NCBI GenBank assembly: GCA_047633175.1
Contig: JBLIEQ010000022.1
Location: 1-64,000, forward strand
Direction of reading: 5' to 3'
DNA length: 64,000 bases
Source of the DNA: Motiliproteus sp047633175
GTDB taxonomy: Bacteria > Pseudomonadota > Gammaproteobacteria > Pseudomonadales > Balneatricaceae
In this document: positions 8,474 to 16,938 of the stretch, piece by piece
Layout of the letters: the number at the start of each line of letters is the position of its first letter
Position numbering within the stretch: position 1 is the stretch's first letter
Notes under the pieces: model-generated
The model's database searches: none
What the model was told of the DNA's origin: nothing
What the model saw: the letters and a program-made list of their open reading frames with translations, nothing else
Made by a program: the position numbers and the translations under genes

Positions 8474-8517
8474 AGGTCTTTCATTGAGCATAATGAAAGA
8501 CCTAACTCCTTTTTTTT
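8474..8517 (+). terminator. Rho-independent terminator after the thi operon
   Basis: A perfect 11-bp stem, AGGTCTTTCAT (8474-8484) and ATGAAAGACCT (8493-8503), has an 8-base loop and is followed by AACTCC and a run of nine T residues ending at 8517. It lies between tenA and phnC and would separate the two operons. Confidence 0.85.
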
Positions 8518-8596
8518 GAGTACGACTATCACCTTCAAGTCACTCTGCACGTAAAATTACCCTGCAACCCTATCCCCCTGACACCAGGTATTAAAA

Positions 8597-8647
8597 CTGT
8601 CTTTTATTATTAACATTTCTGACATGTCTATATAACTGCGCTGTCAT
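8597..8647 (+). promoter_or_regulatory. Pho-box-like half-sites upstream of phnC
   Basis: Three half-sites like the PhoB motif CTGTCAT occur at exact 22-bp steps: CTGTCTT at 8597, CTGACAT at 8619 and CTGTCAT at 8641. Classical Pho boxes repeat every 11 bp, so this is two-turn phasing with the intermediate sites weak. phnC starts at 8691. PhoB control of phn operons is well known elsewhere; here it is inferred from motif and position. Confidence 0.5.
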
Positions 8648-8690
8648 ATATCGTCGCTACCATCCCTCTATCAAAACAGAGGAGAGCCCT

Positions 8691-9527
8691 ATGCCAGTCA
8701 TTAAGATAACAGGCGTAAAGAAATCATTTTCTAAAAAAACATACGCACTTAAAGGCATTGATCTGTCGATTGATCAGGGGGATATGGTCGCGTTGATCGG
8801 TCCCTCAGGGTCGGGGAAATCCACCCTGATGCGGCATATCTCAGGCCTGGAGTTAGCCGACAAAAAAACGCCCTCTGAAGTCTCAGCCTTCGGCACGCCT
8901 ATACAAATAAACGGCAAGCTACATAAAGAGATACGCAGTTCAAGGGCACGCATCGGCAATATCTTCCAACAATTCAATCTTATCAGCCGGCTGTCCGTAT
9001 TAACCAATGTCTTGATCGGCGGCCTGAGCCGGGTACCGACCTACCGCAGCTTACTCGGCTGGTTTACCGAAGAGGAGAAGCAACAGGCCTTAGAGGCACT
9101 GGAGCGTGTTGGTTTACGTGACTTTGCCTTACAGCGTGCCTCTCAGCTCTCTGGCGGACAGCAGCAGCGTGTGGCTATCGCCAGGGCACTGATGCAACAA
9201 GCCGAGATTATCCTGGCCGACGAACCTATCGCTTCCCTAGATCCGGAATCGTCTCGCCTAGTGATGGAGATCCTCCAGAAAATTAATGAGAAAGAAGGAA
9301 TTACCGTCATCGTAACGCTGCATCAGGTTGATTATGCACAAAAATATTGTCAGCGCGCGGTCGCCCTGCGTCAGGGTGAAATATTTTATGACGGCCGGAT
9401 TAACAGCCTCAGCAGCGCTCAATTTACCCGTCTATATGGCACTCAGCAACAACCGCAGGATGCTGTGCCCCAGGACTCACTACTGCCCAACTATGAACTA
9501 ACTCAAGCCTTACTAACCCCAGCCTAA
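8691..9527 (+). CDS. phnC: Phosphonate ABC transporter ATPase
   Basis: PhnC powers phosphonate import. The 278-residue protein has Walker A GPSGSGKST (about residue 37), the signature LSGGQQQRVAIARALMQ (about 154), Walker B IILADEPIASLDPESS and the switch His in VTLHQVDYA. The ATG is preceded by GAGGAG. It is the first gene of a co-directional run of thirteen phn genes with short gaps or overlaps, separated from the thi operon by a terminator. The ATPase is somewhat longer than the E. coli protein because of a C-terminal tail after residue 245. Confidence 0.96.
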   Translation: MPVIKITGVKKSFSKKTYALKGIDLSIDQGDMVALIGPSGSGKSTLMRHISGLELADKKTPSEVSAFGTPIQINGKLHKEIRSSRARIGNIFQQFNLISRLSVLTNVLIGGLSRVPTYRSLLGWFTEEEKQQALEALERVGLRDFALQRASQLSGGQQQRVAIARALMQQAEIILADEPIASLDPESSRLVMEILQKINEKEGITVIVTLHQVDYAQKYCQRAVALRQGEIFYDGRINSLSSAQFTRLYGTQQQPQDAVPQDSLLPNYELTQALLTPA

Positions 9528-9540
9528 CGAAAATCCACCC

Positions 9541-10572
9541 ATGAGAACCCAACCAATGAAGCTGAAAAAACTGTTTTCCAGACTCGCGACGGGCCTGGTA
9601 TTAACGAGCAGCCTGTCAGGCATAACCCTGGCGCAGGCTGAAGAGATGAAAACCCTTAACTTCGGGATCATCTCTACGGAATCTTCCCAGAATCTGAAAC
9701 CCGTCTGGATGCCCTTTATTAAAGCGATGTCCGAGCAGATAGGTGTAGAGATCAAACCCTTCTTTGCCTCTGACTATGCCGGCATTATTCAGGCGATGCG
9801 ATTCGATAAAGTTGATGCTGCCTGGTTAGGCAATAAATCAGCGTTGGAAGCGGTTGATCGCGCCGGTGGACAGATCTTTGCTCAGACAGTCGATGTGTCG
9901 GGTAACCCCGGCTACTGGAGCCTGTTACTGGCCAATAAGAGCAACGACAAAATCAACAATGTGGATGACATGCTCAAATACAGCAGCGAACTGGCCTTTG
10001 GTAACGGTGATCCAAACTCAACCTCTGGTTTTTTAGTGCCTAGCTACTACGTGTTTGCCAAGAATGATGTAGACCCTAAAAAAGCCTTCAAACACATGAC
10101 CAATGCCAGTCACGAATCTAATTTCCTGGCCGTAGCAACGGGTCAGGTGGATATAGCCACCAACAATACCGAAAGTCTGGCACGTTTCAAGGACACTATT
10201 CCGGACAAGGTGGATAACGTCAAAATTATCTGGAAGTCTCCCCTGATCCCCGCTGATCCTATCGTATGGCGTAAGAATCTGCCTGAAGCCACAAAAAGTA
10301 AAATATACGACTTCTTTATGAGCTATGGCAAGAACGACGATCCTGCGGAACTCGAGATCCTCGAGTCTTTACAGTGGGCGCCGTTTAAAGCCTCCAGCGA
10401 TGATCAACTGCTGCCTATCCGCCAGTTAGTCCTGTTTAAAAACCGTATCAAACTGGTCAATGACGCCGATATGGATACGCAGGAAAAAGCACTGGCAATA
10501 CAGGAGATCGACAACCAGCTTGCTGAACTAAACCGTCATATGGACGCCCTGGCTGCTGCTTCTAACAACTAA
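9541..10572 (+). CDS. phnD: Periplasmic phosphonate-binding protein
   Basis: PhnD binds phosphonates such as 2-aminoethylphosphonate in the periplasm and delivers them to PhnE. The 343-residue protein has a signal peptide (cleavage near LAQA-EE) and a PhnD-type fold with FGIISTESSQNL and the NNTESLARF segment. ATG 9541 and ATG 9556 are both possible; the second gives a more compact signal peptide. It follows phnC after 13 bp. A strong hairpin lies in the 93-bp gap downstream. Confidence 0.95.
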   Translation: MRTQPMKLKKLFSRLATGLVLTSSLSGITLAQAEEMKTLNFGIISTESSQNLKPVWMPFIKAMSEQIGVEIKPFFASDYAGIIQAMRFDKVDAAWLGNKSALEAVDRAGGQIFAQTVDVSGNPGYWSLLLANKSNDKINNVDDMLKYSSELAFGNGDPNSTSGFLVPSYYVFAKNDVDPKKAFKHMTNASHESNFLAVATGQVDIATNNTESLARFKDTIPDKVDNVKIIWKSPLIPADPIVWRKNLPEATKSKIYDFFMSYGKNDDPAELEILESLQWAPFKASSDDQLLPIRQLVLFKNRIKLVNDADMDTQEKALAIQEIDNQLAELNRHMDALAAASNN

Positions 10573-10594
10573 GCCGCTAATTTCAGGCCAGCGG

Positions 10595-10651
10595 GCTGAT
10601 CGGGAATCCTTATTCCCGGTCAGCTTCCAGGTCTTAAGCCTTCTTTTTTTT
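10595..10651 (+). other. Hairpin plus T-run between phnD and phnE
   Basis: GCTGATCGGGAAT (10595-10607) pairs with ATTCCCGGTCAGC (10612-10624) through one G-T wobble and a four-base loop. A T8 run at 10644-10651 lies 20 bases later, too far for a normal terminator. Such hairpins after binding-protein genes often stabilise the upstream mRNA or partly attenuate the permease, which would give more PhnD than PhnE. That role is inference. Confidence 0.6.
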
Positions 10652-10665
10652 GTACGGGTGATTCT

Positions 10666-11454
10666 ATGACAACATCGACGATCAGCACTGTTCCCAAGCC
10701 TGCGTTTAACTGGATGGCGACCCTAAGCTGGGGCGTCTTATTGCTGATGCTGAGCTGGGGCTGGGGCCTGGCTGAAATGAATCCCATGATGCTGATTAAT
10801 GACGCAGGCAATATGCTGGAGTTTGGTGGTGACTTTTTTCCACCCGATTTTAAAGATTTTGATTACTACATCGATGAGATGGTAGTCACGCTTCACATTG
10901 CGCTCTGGGGCACCGTCCTGTCGATCTTCTGCGCCATTCCTCTTGGCCTGATGAGCGCGGAAAATCTGGCCCCCATATGGATCTACCAACCCACGCGACG
11001 GCTGATGGATGCAACCCGTGCTATCAACGAGATGGTGTTTGCCATGCTCTTCGTGGTCGCAGTGGGTCTGGGTCCTTTTGCGGGCGTGATGGCGTTATTT
11101 ATCCATACCACGGGTGTACTTGCCAAGCTGTTTTCCGAAGCGGTTGAGGCCATAGACCCCCGCCCTGCTGAAGGCGTCAGAGCCACGGGTGCCAACAAAC
11201 TCGAAGAAATTCTTTACGGTGTGATACCTCAGGTATTGCCGTTGTGGATCTCCTATTCATTGTACCGTTTTGAATCCAACGTACGTTCAGCCACGGTTGT
11301 CGGCATGGTCGGCGCGGGCGGTATAGGGGTGATTCTGTGGGAAAGCCTGCGTGGGTTTCAGTTTCAGCAGACCTGCGCCGTGATGATCATCATTATCGTC
11401 TGTGTGACGTTGATTGACCTGATGTCGCAGCAACTACGCAAAGCCTTTATCTGA
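10666..11454 (+). CDS. phnE: Phosphonate ABC transporter permease
   Basis: This 262-residue membrane protein forms the phosphonate channel with PhnC and PhnD. It has an N-terminal hydrophobic segment (about residues 20-35), a central run of transmembrane helices, and the coupling loop EGVRATGANKLEEILYGVIP typical of PhnE. A Gly-rich segment, VVGMVGAGGIG, follows. Length and motifs match the single-gene PhnE form; there is no sign of the frameshift known from E. coli K-12. Confidence 0.94.
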   Translation: MTTSTISTVPKPAFNWMATLSWGVLLLMLSWGWGLAEMNPMMLINDAGNMLEFGGDFFPPDFKDFDYYIDEMVVTLHIALWGTVLSIFCAIPLGLMSAENLAPIWIYQPTRRLMDATRAINEMVFAMLFVVAVGLGPFAGVMALFIHTTGVLAKLFSEAVEAIDPRPAEGVRATGANKLEEILYGVIPQVLPLWISYSLYRFESNVRSATVVGMVGAGGIGVILWESLRGFQFQQTCAVMIIIIVCVTLIDLMSQQLRKAFI

Positions 11455-11472
11455 TTTTTTTATCCCTGAAAC

Positions 11473-12183
11473 TTGTATAGACAAGATCCTATGGCCGTTT
11501 ATTTAAATATTGCGACTCAGTTAAGAGACGAAATTCGTGATAGATACACATCCGGTGATCTCTTACCTGCTGAAAAGCAGCTCGCCGAACGTTTTAAGGT
11601 TAATCGGCATACGTTGCGGCGTGCTATCGATGAACTGGTACTCGATGGCCTGATAAAGCGCTTTCAGGGATTAGGTAATCAGGTCGTACAGCCACCCATC
11701 GATTACTCCCTGCATAGCGAGTCCTGCTTTACGTACAACCTATCCAGGCAGGGCCTGGCACTGGAAACCGAGGTACTTGGTTGTTATGAGGAGACGCTTA
11801 ATCCGGTGCTAGCCGTTCGTTTACAGCATTCGGAAAAAGTACCGGTAATCGTTGTCAAAACCTGCCGTTATATCGCCAACAAGCCGGTGACGCTTATTAA
11901 GCACCATCTGTTTGCTGTCGATCTGAACGTCATTAAGCGCTACAGATCAGGTTCGTTGCATACCTTTTTACTCGATCAATATCAGTTTGATGCCGAACGA
12001 GGCATGACCCGGCTACGGGCCCGTATGCCGACCTTTGAGGAGTGCCGGCAACTGGGTGTTGGCCGTGGTATTCCCGTGATGGAGATCCATTCGCACTACC
12101 GATTACAGAGCAACCAGCAGTTGATGGAGTATTCCATCAGCATCAGTCGTAGCGATATTTTTGAATACAGCCTGGAACCCTGA
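11473..12183 (+). CDS. phnF: GntR/HutC-family regulator of the phn operon
   Basis: PhnF is a predicted cytoplasmic transcription factor. The N-terminal winged helix (about residues 5-75, with LLPAEKQLAERFKVNRHTLR) binds DNA, and the C-terminal UTRA domain (about 95-230) senses a ligand. The longest frame begins with TTG 11473; ATG 11491 is an alternative that would remove six residues. It lies inside the operon in the same place as E. coli phnF. PhnF represses phosphonate or phosphate-uptake genes in some bacteria; its target here is inferred to be this operon. Confidence 0.92.
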   Translation: MYRQDPMAVYLNIATQLRDEIRDRYTSGDLLPAEKQLAERFKVNRHTLRRAIDELVLDGLIKRFQGLGNQVVQPPIDYSLHSESCFTYNLSRQGLALETEVLGCYEETLNPVLAVRLQHSEKVPVIVVKTCRYIANKPVTLIKHHLFAVDLNVIKRYRSGSLHTFLLDQYQFDAERGMTRLRARMPTFEECRQLGVGRGIPVMEIHSHYRLQSNQQLMEYSISISRSDIFEYSLEP

Positions 12184-12186
12184 ATT

Positions 12187-12669
12187 ATGGAACAGACAGA
12201 CCCTAAACAGCGAGGCGATGCAGTGAACGCTCAGCAACAAGCTCGTCAACACTGGATGTCAGTCATGGCGAAATCATCCTCGCAATTATTGCATCGATTA
12301 TCCGAAGCTCATGTCGACAGCGCTCAGTTTGAAACAATCAGGGCACCGGAAGTGGGGCTCACCCAGGTCCGCGCCCGAATGGGCGGCACCGGTTCTGAGT
12401 TTAATCTGGGTGATATGACGCTATGCCGTTGCGTCGTCCGTTCGCAAGCCGGTGATTATGGTTACAGCTATATCGCAGGCCGCAATAAGGCTCACGCACG
12501 CCGTGCCGCCGAACTCGACGCGCTGCTCCAGTCAGAAGCGCACGGTTCTCTCTTACCGCAGGTTATTACAGCCCTGGAAACCCGGTTACTGGAGGAGCAG
12601 CAGCAAAAAACGGCAGAGGCCAGCGCCACCCAAGTTAATTTTTTCACCCTGGTACGAGGCGAAGACTAA
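12187..12669 (+). CDS. phnG: C-P lyase core complex subunit PhnG
   Basis: PhnG is part of the PhnGHIJ core that transfers the phosphonate to ribose of ATP with release of adenine and then cleaves the C-P bond. The 160-residue sequence has the PhnG-type RAPEVGLTQVRARMGGTG and the segment CRCVVRSQAGDYGYSYIAGR. Length is close to the E. coli protein. It begins three bases after phnF. Confidence 0.95.
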   Translation: MEQTDPKQRGDAVNAQQQARQHWMSVMAKSSSQLLHRLSEAHVDSAQFETIRAPEVGLTQVRARMGGTGSEFNLGDMTLCRCVVRSQAGDYGYSYIAGRNKAHARRAAELDALLQSEAHGSLLPQVITALETRLLEEQQQKTAEASATQVNFFTLVRGED

Positions 12670-12671
12670 CC

Positions 12672-13307
12672 ATGAATGCGCAAAAGATTATTCGAGGCTT
12701 TGCTGAACCTGTCACCGATAGCCAGCGAACATTTCGTCACCTGCTAAAAGCTATGAGCGAGCCGGGCACCGTTGTTAACCTCAGTTCACCCGAGGCCCTG
12801 GCATCGGTGTACAGCAGTACCTTTGCGCTCTGTCAGGCCCTACTGGATAAGCAGACACCGCTGTGGCTGGCACCGGAGTTCAATACTGCGGATATCAGAT
12901 ACAACCTGCATTTCCATACCGGCATGCCCATCACCGACCAGCCCTCTGAGGCACTATTTGCGATCGCTTACCCTGATGAGATTACGGCGATGTCCGCGTT
13001 TTCCGTAGGTTCCAGCGAGTACCCGGAAACCGGCTGCACCCTGATATTACAGGTCTCAACTGTCGCGGCAGCGTCTGCAACCGAACCTTCTAGATCTGTA
13101 CCTTCCGCACACCTGCCTACAACACTCAGGCTATCGGGTCCGGGTATCGCGACCGAGAGACGGATCTGTATCGCGGATCTTAATGCCGTGCTGATCGACT
13201 ACCTGACACAGCGCCCTGATGCCTTCCCCCTAGGTATCGATCTGATTTTTGTCGCCGAGCAGGCAGTTGTCTGTATCCCAAGAACCACTAAGGTCGAGGT
13301 GCTTTAG
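12672..13307 (+). CDS. phnH: C-P lyase core complex subunit PhnH
   Basis: PhnH (211 residues) is a structural subunit of the core complex, needed with PhnG, PhnI and PhnL to form the triphosphate ribosyl-phosphonate intermediate. Features include the N-terminal TFRHLLKAMSEPGTVV and the C-terminal LRLSGPGIATERR followed by PLGIDLIFVAE. The gene starts two bases after phnG and ends directly against phnI. A Ser/Ala/Thr-rich patch around residues 135-150 is an extra loop. Confidence 0.95.
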   Translation: MNAQKIIRGFAEPVTDSQRTFRHLLKAMSEPGTVVNLSSPEALASVYSSTFALCQALLDKQTPLWLAPEFNTADIRYNLHFHTGMPITDQPSEALFAIAYPDEITAMSAFSVGSSEYPETGCTLILQVSTVAAASATEPSRSVPSAHLPTTLRLSGPGIATERRICIADLNAVLIDYLTQRPDAFPLGIDLIFVAEQAVVCIPRTTKVEVL

Positions 13308-14471
13308 ATGTATGTAGCCGTTAAAGGTGGCGAACAGGCCATCACCAACGCCCACCAGCTGCTATCCAAACGCCGCAGAGGAGACACCACCCTCGCCGCC
13401 CTGTCGGTGCAGCAAATCAGCGAACAGTTAGCGCTGGCTGTCGACCGGGTAATGACCGAAGGGTCTATCTATGACCGGGAACTGGCCGCCCTGGCCATCA
13501 AACAGTCGGCAGGGGATCTGGTCGAGGCGATCTTCCTGTTACGCGCGTATCGCACGACGTTAAGCCGCTTTTATACCAGCCAGGCGATTAACACCACCCG
13601 AATGCAGGTCGAACGCCGCATCTCCGCCACCTTTAAAGATCTGCCCGGTGGCCAGATTCTGGGATCCACCTTTGATTACACCCACCGGCTGTTGGATTTC
13701 AAACTGCTGGCCGAGGATGGCATCAGCACAGCATCTGATTCAGCCGCTGCAGCCGATGGCGCGACGGCACCGCAGTCGAACCTTGGGCAAGGGCCAGAAC
13801 CAGAACCAAAACCAGAACCAGAACCAGAACAAGAATCTATGTCCCGGGTGCTGGAGATGCTGGAACGAGAGGGCTTGTTGGTCGAGGAGACAGATGATGA
13901 CTCCACGCCTGCCGATGTGACCCAGGATCCGCCTACCTTCCCCTGCGATCGCAGCGCGCGGCTACAGTCCCTGGTGCGCGGCGATGAGGGTTTTCTGCTG
14001 GCGCTGGGCTATTCGACCCAACGGGGTTACGGCCGAAACCATCCGTTTGCCGGAGAGATCCGGACTGGAGAGGTCGATGTCGCCGTCACCCCGGAGGAGC
14101 TGGGTTTCAGCATCGATATAGGCGCTATCCAGGTGACCGAATGCGAGATGATCAATGGCTTTAGCAAGCTCGAAGAGGGTGATATTAAATTTACCCGTGG
14201 CTATGGCCTGGCCTTTGGCCAAAGCGAGCGTAAGACGCTGTCCATGGCACTGATCGACCGGGCTCTGCAGGCCGAACGCTACGATGAGGAGCGAGTCTCC
14301 CCCGCGCAAGAGGAAGAGTTTGTGCTCTCACATTGCGATAACGTCGAAGCCTCAGGCTTCGTATCACACCTAAAACTACCCCACTACGTTGATTTTCAAG
14401 CAGAGCTCGAATTACTCAGACGCCTGCGCAAGGAAAACCCAGCCACAGCAGTTCAGGAGAAAGGCGAATGA
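13308..14471 (+). CDS. phnI: C-P lyase core subunit PhnI with Glu-Pro linker
   Basis: PhnI carries the nucleosidase activity that removes adenine during phosphonate activation. The 387-residue protein is about 33 longer than E. coli PhnI (354). Conserved blocks include AVKGGEQAITNAHQL at the start, then GDEGFLLALGYSTQRGYGRN and HPFAGEIRTGEV. The extra length lies mainly in a low-complexity linker of alternating Pro and Glu at residues 163-176, made of seven six-base CCAGAA-like units (13794-13835) and preceded by an Ala/Ser-rich patch. The linker falls in a part I expect to be variable. It starts immediately after phnH and overlaps phnJ by four bases. Confidence 0.95.
   Translation: MYVAVKGGEQAITNAHQLLSKRRRGDTTLAALSVQQISEQLALAVDRVMTEGSIYDRELAALAIKQSAGDLVEAIFLLRAYRTTLSRFYTSQAINTTRMQVERRISATFKDLPGGQILGSTFDYTHRLLDFKLLAEDGISTASDSAAAADGATAPQSNLGQGPEPEPKPEPEPEQESMSRVLEMLEREGLLVEETDDDSTPADVTQDPPTFPCDRSARLQSLVRGDEGFLLALGYSTQRGYGRNHPFAGEIRTGEVDVAVTPEELGFSIDIGAIQVTECEMINGFSKLEEGDIKFTRGYGLAFGQSERKTLSMALIDRALQAERYDEERVSPAQEEEFVLSHCDNVEASGFVSHLKLPHYVDFQAELELLRRLRKENPATAVQEKGE
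13794..13835 (+). repeat. Hexanucleotide CCAGAA repeat in phnI
   Basis: Seven consecutive six-base units (CCAGAA, with one CCAAAA and a terminal CAAGAA) encode alternating Pro-Glu in frame. Length change by whole units would not disturb the reading frame. Confidence 0.9.
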
Positions 14472-15358
14472 GCGCTGCAACCCTTCGCGATGGCTACAAC
14501 TTCGCTTATCTAGACGAACAGACTAAACGCATGATCCGCCGCGCCCTGCTCAAGGCCGTCGCTATTCCCGGGTATCAGGTGCCTTTTGGTGGCCGCGAGA
14601 TGCCCATGCCTTATGGCTGGGGAACCGGTGGCATGCAGGTTACGGCCGCGGTGATAGGCCCGGATGATGTGCTCAAGGTGATAGACCAGGGTGCCGATGA
14701 CACCACCAATGCGGTCAGCATCAGAGCCTTTTTCAAAGACCTGACGGGTGTCGCAACCACGGAGAAAACCCGTGAGGCCACGTTAATACAGACACGCCAC
14801 CGGATTCCTGAAACCGCACTGCGCGAAGACCAGATCCTGGTGTATCAGGTGCCTATCCCCGAGCCCTTGCGCTTTATTGAACCGAGTGAGGTCGAGACCC
14901 GAAAAATGCATGCCCTGGAAGATTACGGCGTGATGCATGTAAAGCTGTATGAGGATATCGCTCACTTTGGCCATATCGCCACCACCTACGCGTATCCGGT
15001 CAGGGTTAACGGCCGCTATATTATGGATCCCTCGCCTATTCCTAAGTTCGACAATCCCAAGATGCATCAGATGCCGGCCCTGCAACTGTTCGGTGCCGGT
15101 CGTGAAAAACGTATCTATGCGGTTCCGCCCTTCACCGACGTTAAGAGCCTGGACTTCGAAGATCATCCCTTCGAGATCCAACAGTGGGATGAGTCCTGTG
15201 AAATCTGCGGTTCACGGCAAAGCTTTCTCGATGAGGTAATTATGGATGACCTGGGCACCCGTAGTTATATCTGTTCCGACACCGATTTCTGTCGTGAACG
15301 CGGGCCTGTAGATGCGCCCACCGACACCTCCATTAATACCTTAAGGGAGACACAGTAA
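14468..15358 (+). CDS. phnJ: C-P lyase catalytic subunit, radical SAM
   Basis: PhnJ cleaves the C-P bond of ribosyl-phosphonate, releasing the alkane and a cyclic ribose phosphate, using S-adenosylmethionine and a 4Fe-4S cluster. The 296-residue protein has the unusual PhnJ cluster motif CX2CX21C at Cys244, Cys247 and Cys269, and a fourth conserved Cys275 (in CSDTDFC), which corresponds to the proposed thiyl-radical residue. Spacing is as in E. coli. YNFAYLDEQTKRMIRRALLK near the start is also typical. Start and stop overlap the neighbours by four bases and one base. All catalytic residues visible by eye are intact. Confidence 0.97.
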   Translation: MSAATLRDGYNFAYLDEQTKRMIRRALLKAVAIPGYQVPFGGREMPMPYGWGTGGMQVTAAVIGPDDVLKVIDQGADDTTNAVSIRAFFKDLTGVATTEKTREATLIQTRHRIPETALREDQILVYQVPIPEPLRFIEPSEVETRKMHALEDYGVMHVKLYEDIAHFGHIATTYAYPVRVNGRYIMDPSPIPKFDNPKMHQMPALQLFGAGREKRIYAVPPFTDVKSLDFEDHPFEIQQWDESCEICGSRQSFLDEVIMDDLGTRSYICSDTDFCRERGPVDAPTDTSINTLRETQ

Positions 15359-16134
15359 TGCCGTCCGAACCCCTGTTACGCGTTAACCAATTATCCAAAC
15401 TCTATGCCCCGGGCAAAGGCTGCGAAGATATCAGCTTTGACCTCTATCCCGGTGAAGTGCTCGGCATTGTCGGCGAGTCCGGCTCCGGGAAATCGACCCT
15501 GCTCACCAGCTTATCCGCAAGGCTGGCGCCTAACGCCGGCGAGGTACTCTACCGTAATGCGAATGATGAGTGGCTCAATTTATATGAACTGCCCGAATCC
15601 GAACGCCGCCGCCTGTTACGCACCGAATGGGGCGTCGTCCACCAGCATGCCCGTGATGGTCTGCGCATGGGAGTCTCGGCCGGCGCTAATATCGGCGAAC
15701 CCCTGATGGCGGTAGGTCAGCGTCACTACGGCAATATCCGTAAAGAGGGCTTGCGCTGGATGAGTGATGTTGAGCTGGATGTGAGCCGGATCGATGATAA
15801 ACCCAGCACCTTCTCTGGCGGTATGCAGCAGCGTCTGCAGATCGCCCGCAATCTGGTCACCCATCCACGACTGGTCTTTATGGATGAACCCACCGGTGGG
15901 CTCGATGTCTCTGTGCAGGCGCGTATTTTAGATCTGTTACGCACCCTGGTGACGGATCTAAACCTGGCCGTGGTGATCGTCACGCACGATCTGGCCGTCG
16001 CGCGCTTGCTGGCCCAGCGGCTGGTCGTTATGCGGCACGGAAAGATTGTTGAAACCGGCCTCACAGACCAGGTGCTCGACGATCCGCAACACCCTTACAC
16101 GCAGCTGCTGGTCTCTTCAGTACTGACGCCCTAG
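15358..16134 (+). CDS. phnK: C-P lyase accessory ABC-type ATPase PhnK
   Basis: PhnK is an ABC-fold ATPase that binds the core complex at PhnJ, not a transporter subunit. The 258-residue protein has Walker A GESGSGKSTLL (about 38), signature FSGGMQQRLQIARNLV (about 149) and Walker B LVFMDEPTGGLDVSVQ. It resembles oligopeptide-type ABC ATPases (DppD/DppF). The ATG shares its first base with the phnJ stop (TAATG). Confidence 0.95.
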   Translation: MPSEPLLRVNQLSKLYAPGKGCEDISFDLYPGEVLGIVGESGSGKSTLLTSLSARLAPNAGEVLYRNANDEWLNLYELPESERRRLLRTEWGVVHQHARDGLRMGVSAGANIGEPLMAVGQRHYGNIRKEGLRWMSDVELDVSRIDDKPSTFSGGMQQRLQIARNLVTHPRLVFMDEPTGGLDVSVQARILDLLRTLVTDLNLAVVIVTHDLAVARLLAQRLVVMRHGKIVETGLTDQVLDDPQHPYTQLLVSSVLTP

Positions 16135-16152
16135 CCTGACAGGAGAACACAG

Positions 16153-16923
16153 ATGAGCCTACCGATAACACCTCAGATGGCCGCGCCATTAAAACCTGAA
16201 GAAGCCGCTCAAATAACCACCATGATTGATGTGCAGGGGTTGCATAAGACCTTCAGGCTGCATAATCAGGGCGGCACAGAGCTGCGGGTACTTAATAATG
16301 TAAACCTGCAGGTACATGCAGGCGAATGCACGGTATTGCACGGCGAAAGCGGCGCCGGGAAAAGCACGCTGCTGCGTACCCTGTACGCTAATTACCTGCC
16401 GAGTCAGGGTGCCATCAATATCTGTCATCGATTCGAGATGGTCGATCTGGCGACCGCGCATAACCGCCTGCTGATGGAGATCCGCAAAGAGACCCTCGGC
16501 TATGTCAGCCAGTTTTTACGGGTTATACCTCGAGTATCGACCCTTAATATCGTGATGCAGCCCCTACGTGAACGCGGTGTTGCTGAAGAAGAGGCTCGCA
16601 CCCGAGCCATCGATCTGCTGACTCGGCTGAATATTCCTGAACGCTTATGGGCACTGCCACCGAGTACCTTTTCCGGTGGTGAGCAACAGCGCGTCAATAT
16701 TGCCCGGGGTTTTATTGTCGATTACCCGATTCTGTTACTCGATGAGCCCACCGCATCCTTAGACCAGCGTAATGCCTTGGTCGTGACCACCCTAATGCAA
16801 CAGGCCCTGGCGCGCGGGACCGCCATCGTCGGCATCTTCCATGATCCGGTAGTCAGAGAGACCCTGGCCGATCATCTTTTTGATGTAAACAAAGAAACAG
16901 AACCCGCTGCTGTTAATTATTAA
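16153..16923 (+). CDS. phnL: C-P lyase accessory ABC-type ATPase PhnL
   Basis: PhnL pairs with PhnK on the C-P lyase complex and is required for formation of the ribosyl triphosphonate. The 256-residue protein has Walker A GESGAGKSTLLRTL (about 58), signature FSGGEQQRVNIARGF (about 175) and Walker B ILLLDEPTASLDQRN. An AGGAG site precedes ATG 16153. About 20 extra residues precede the usual start of the domain. Confidence 0.95.
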   Translation: MSLPITPQMAAPLKPEEAAQITTMIDVQGLHKTFRLHNQGGTELRVLNNVNLQVHAGECTVLHGESGAGKSTLLRTLYANYLPSQGAINICHRFEMVDLATAHNRLLMEIRKETLGYVSQFLRVIPRVSTLNIVMQPLRERGVAEEEARTRAIDLLTRLNIPERLWALPPSTFSGGEQQRVNIARGFIVDYPILLLDEPTASLDQRNALVVTTLMQQALARGTAIVGIFHDPVVRETLADHLFDVNKETEPAAVNY

Positions 16924-16938
16924 TAGAGGAATAGTCAC

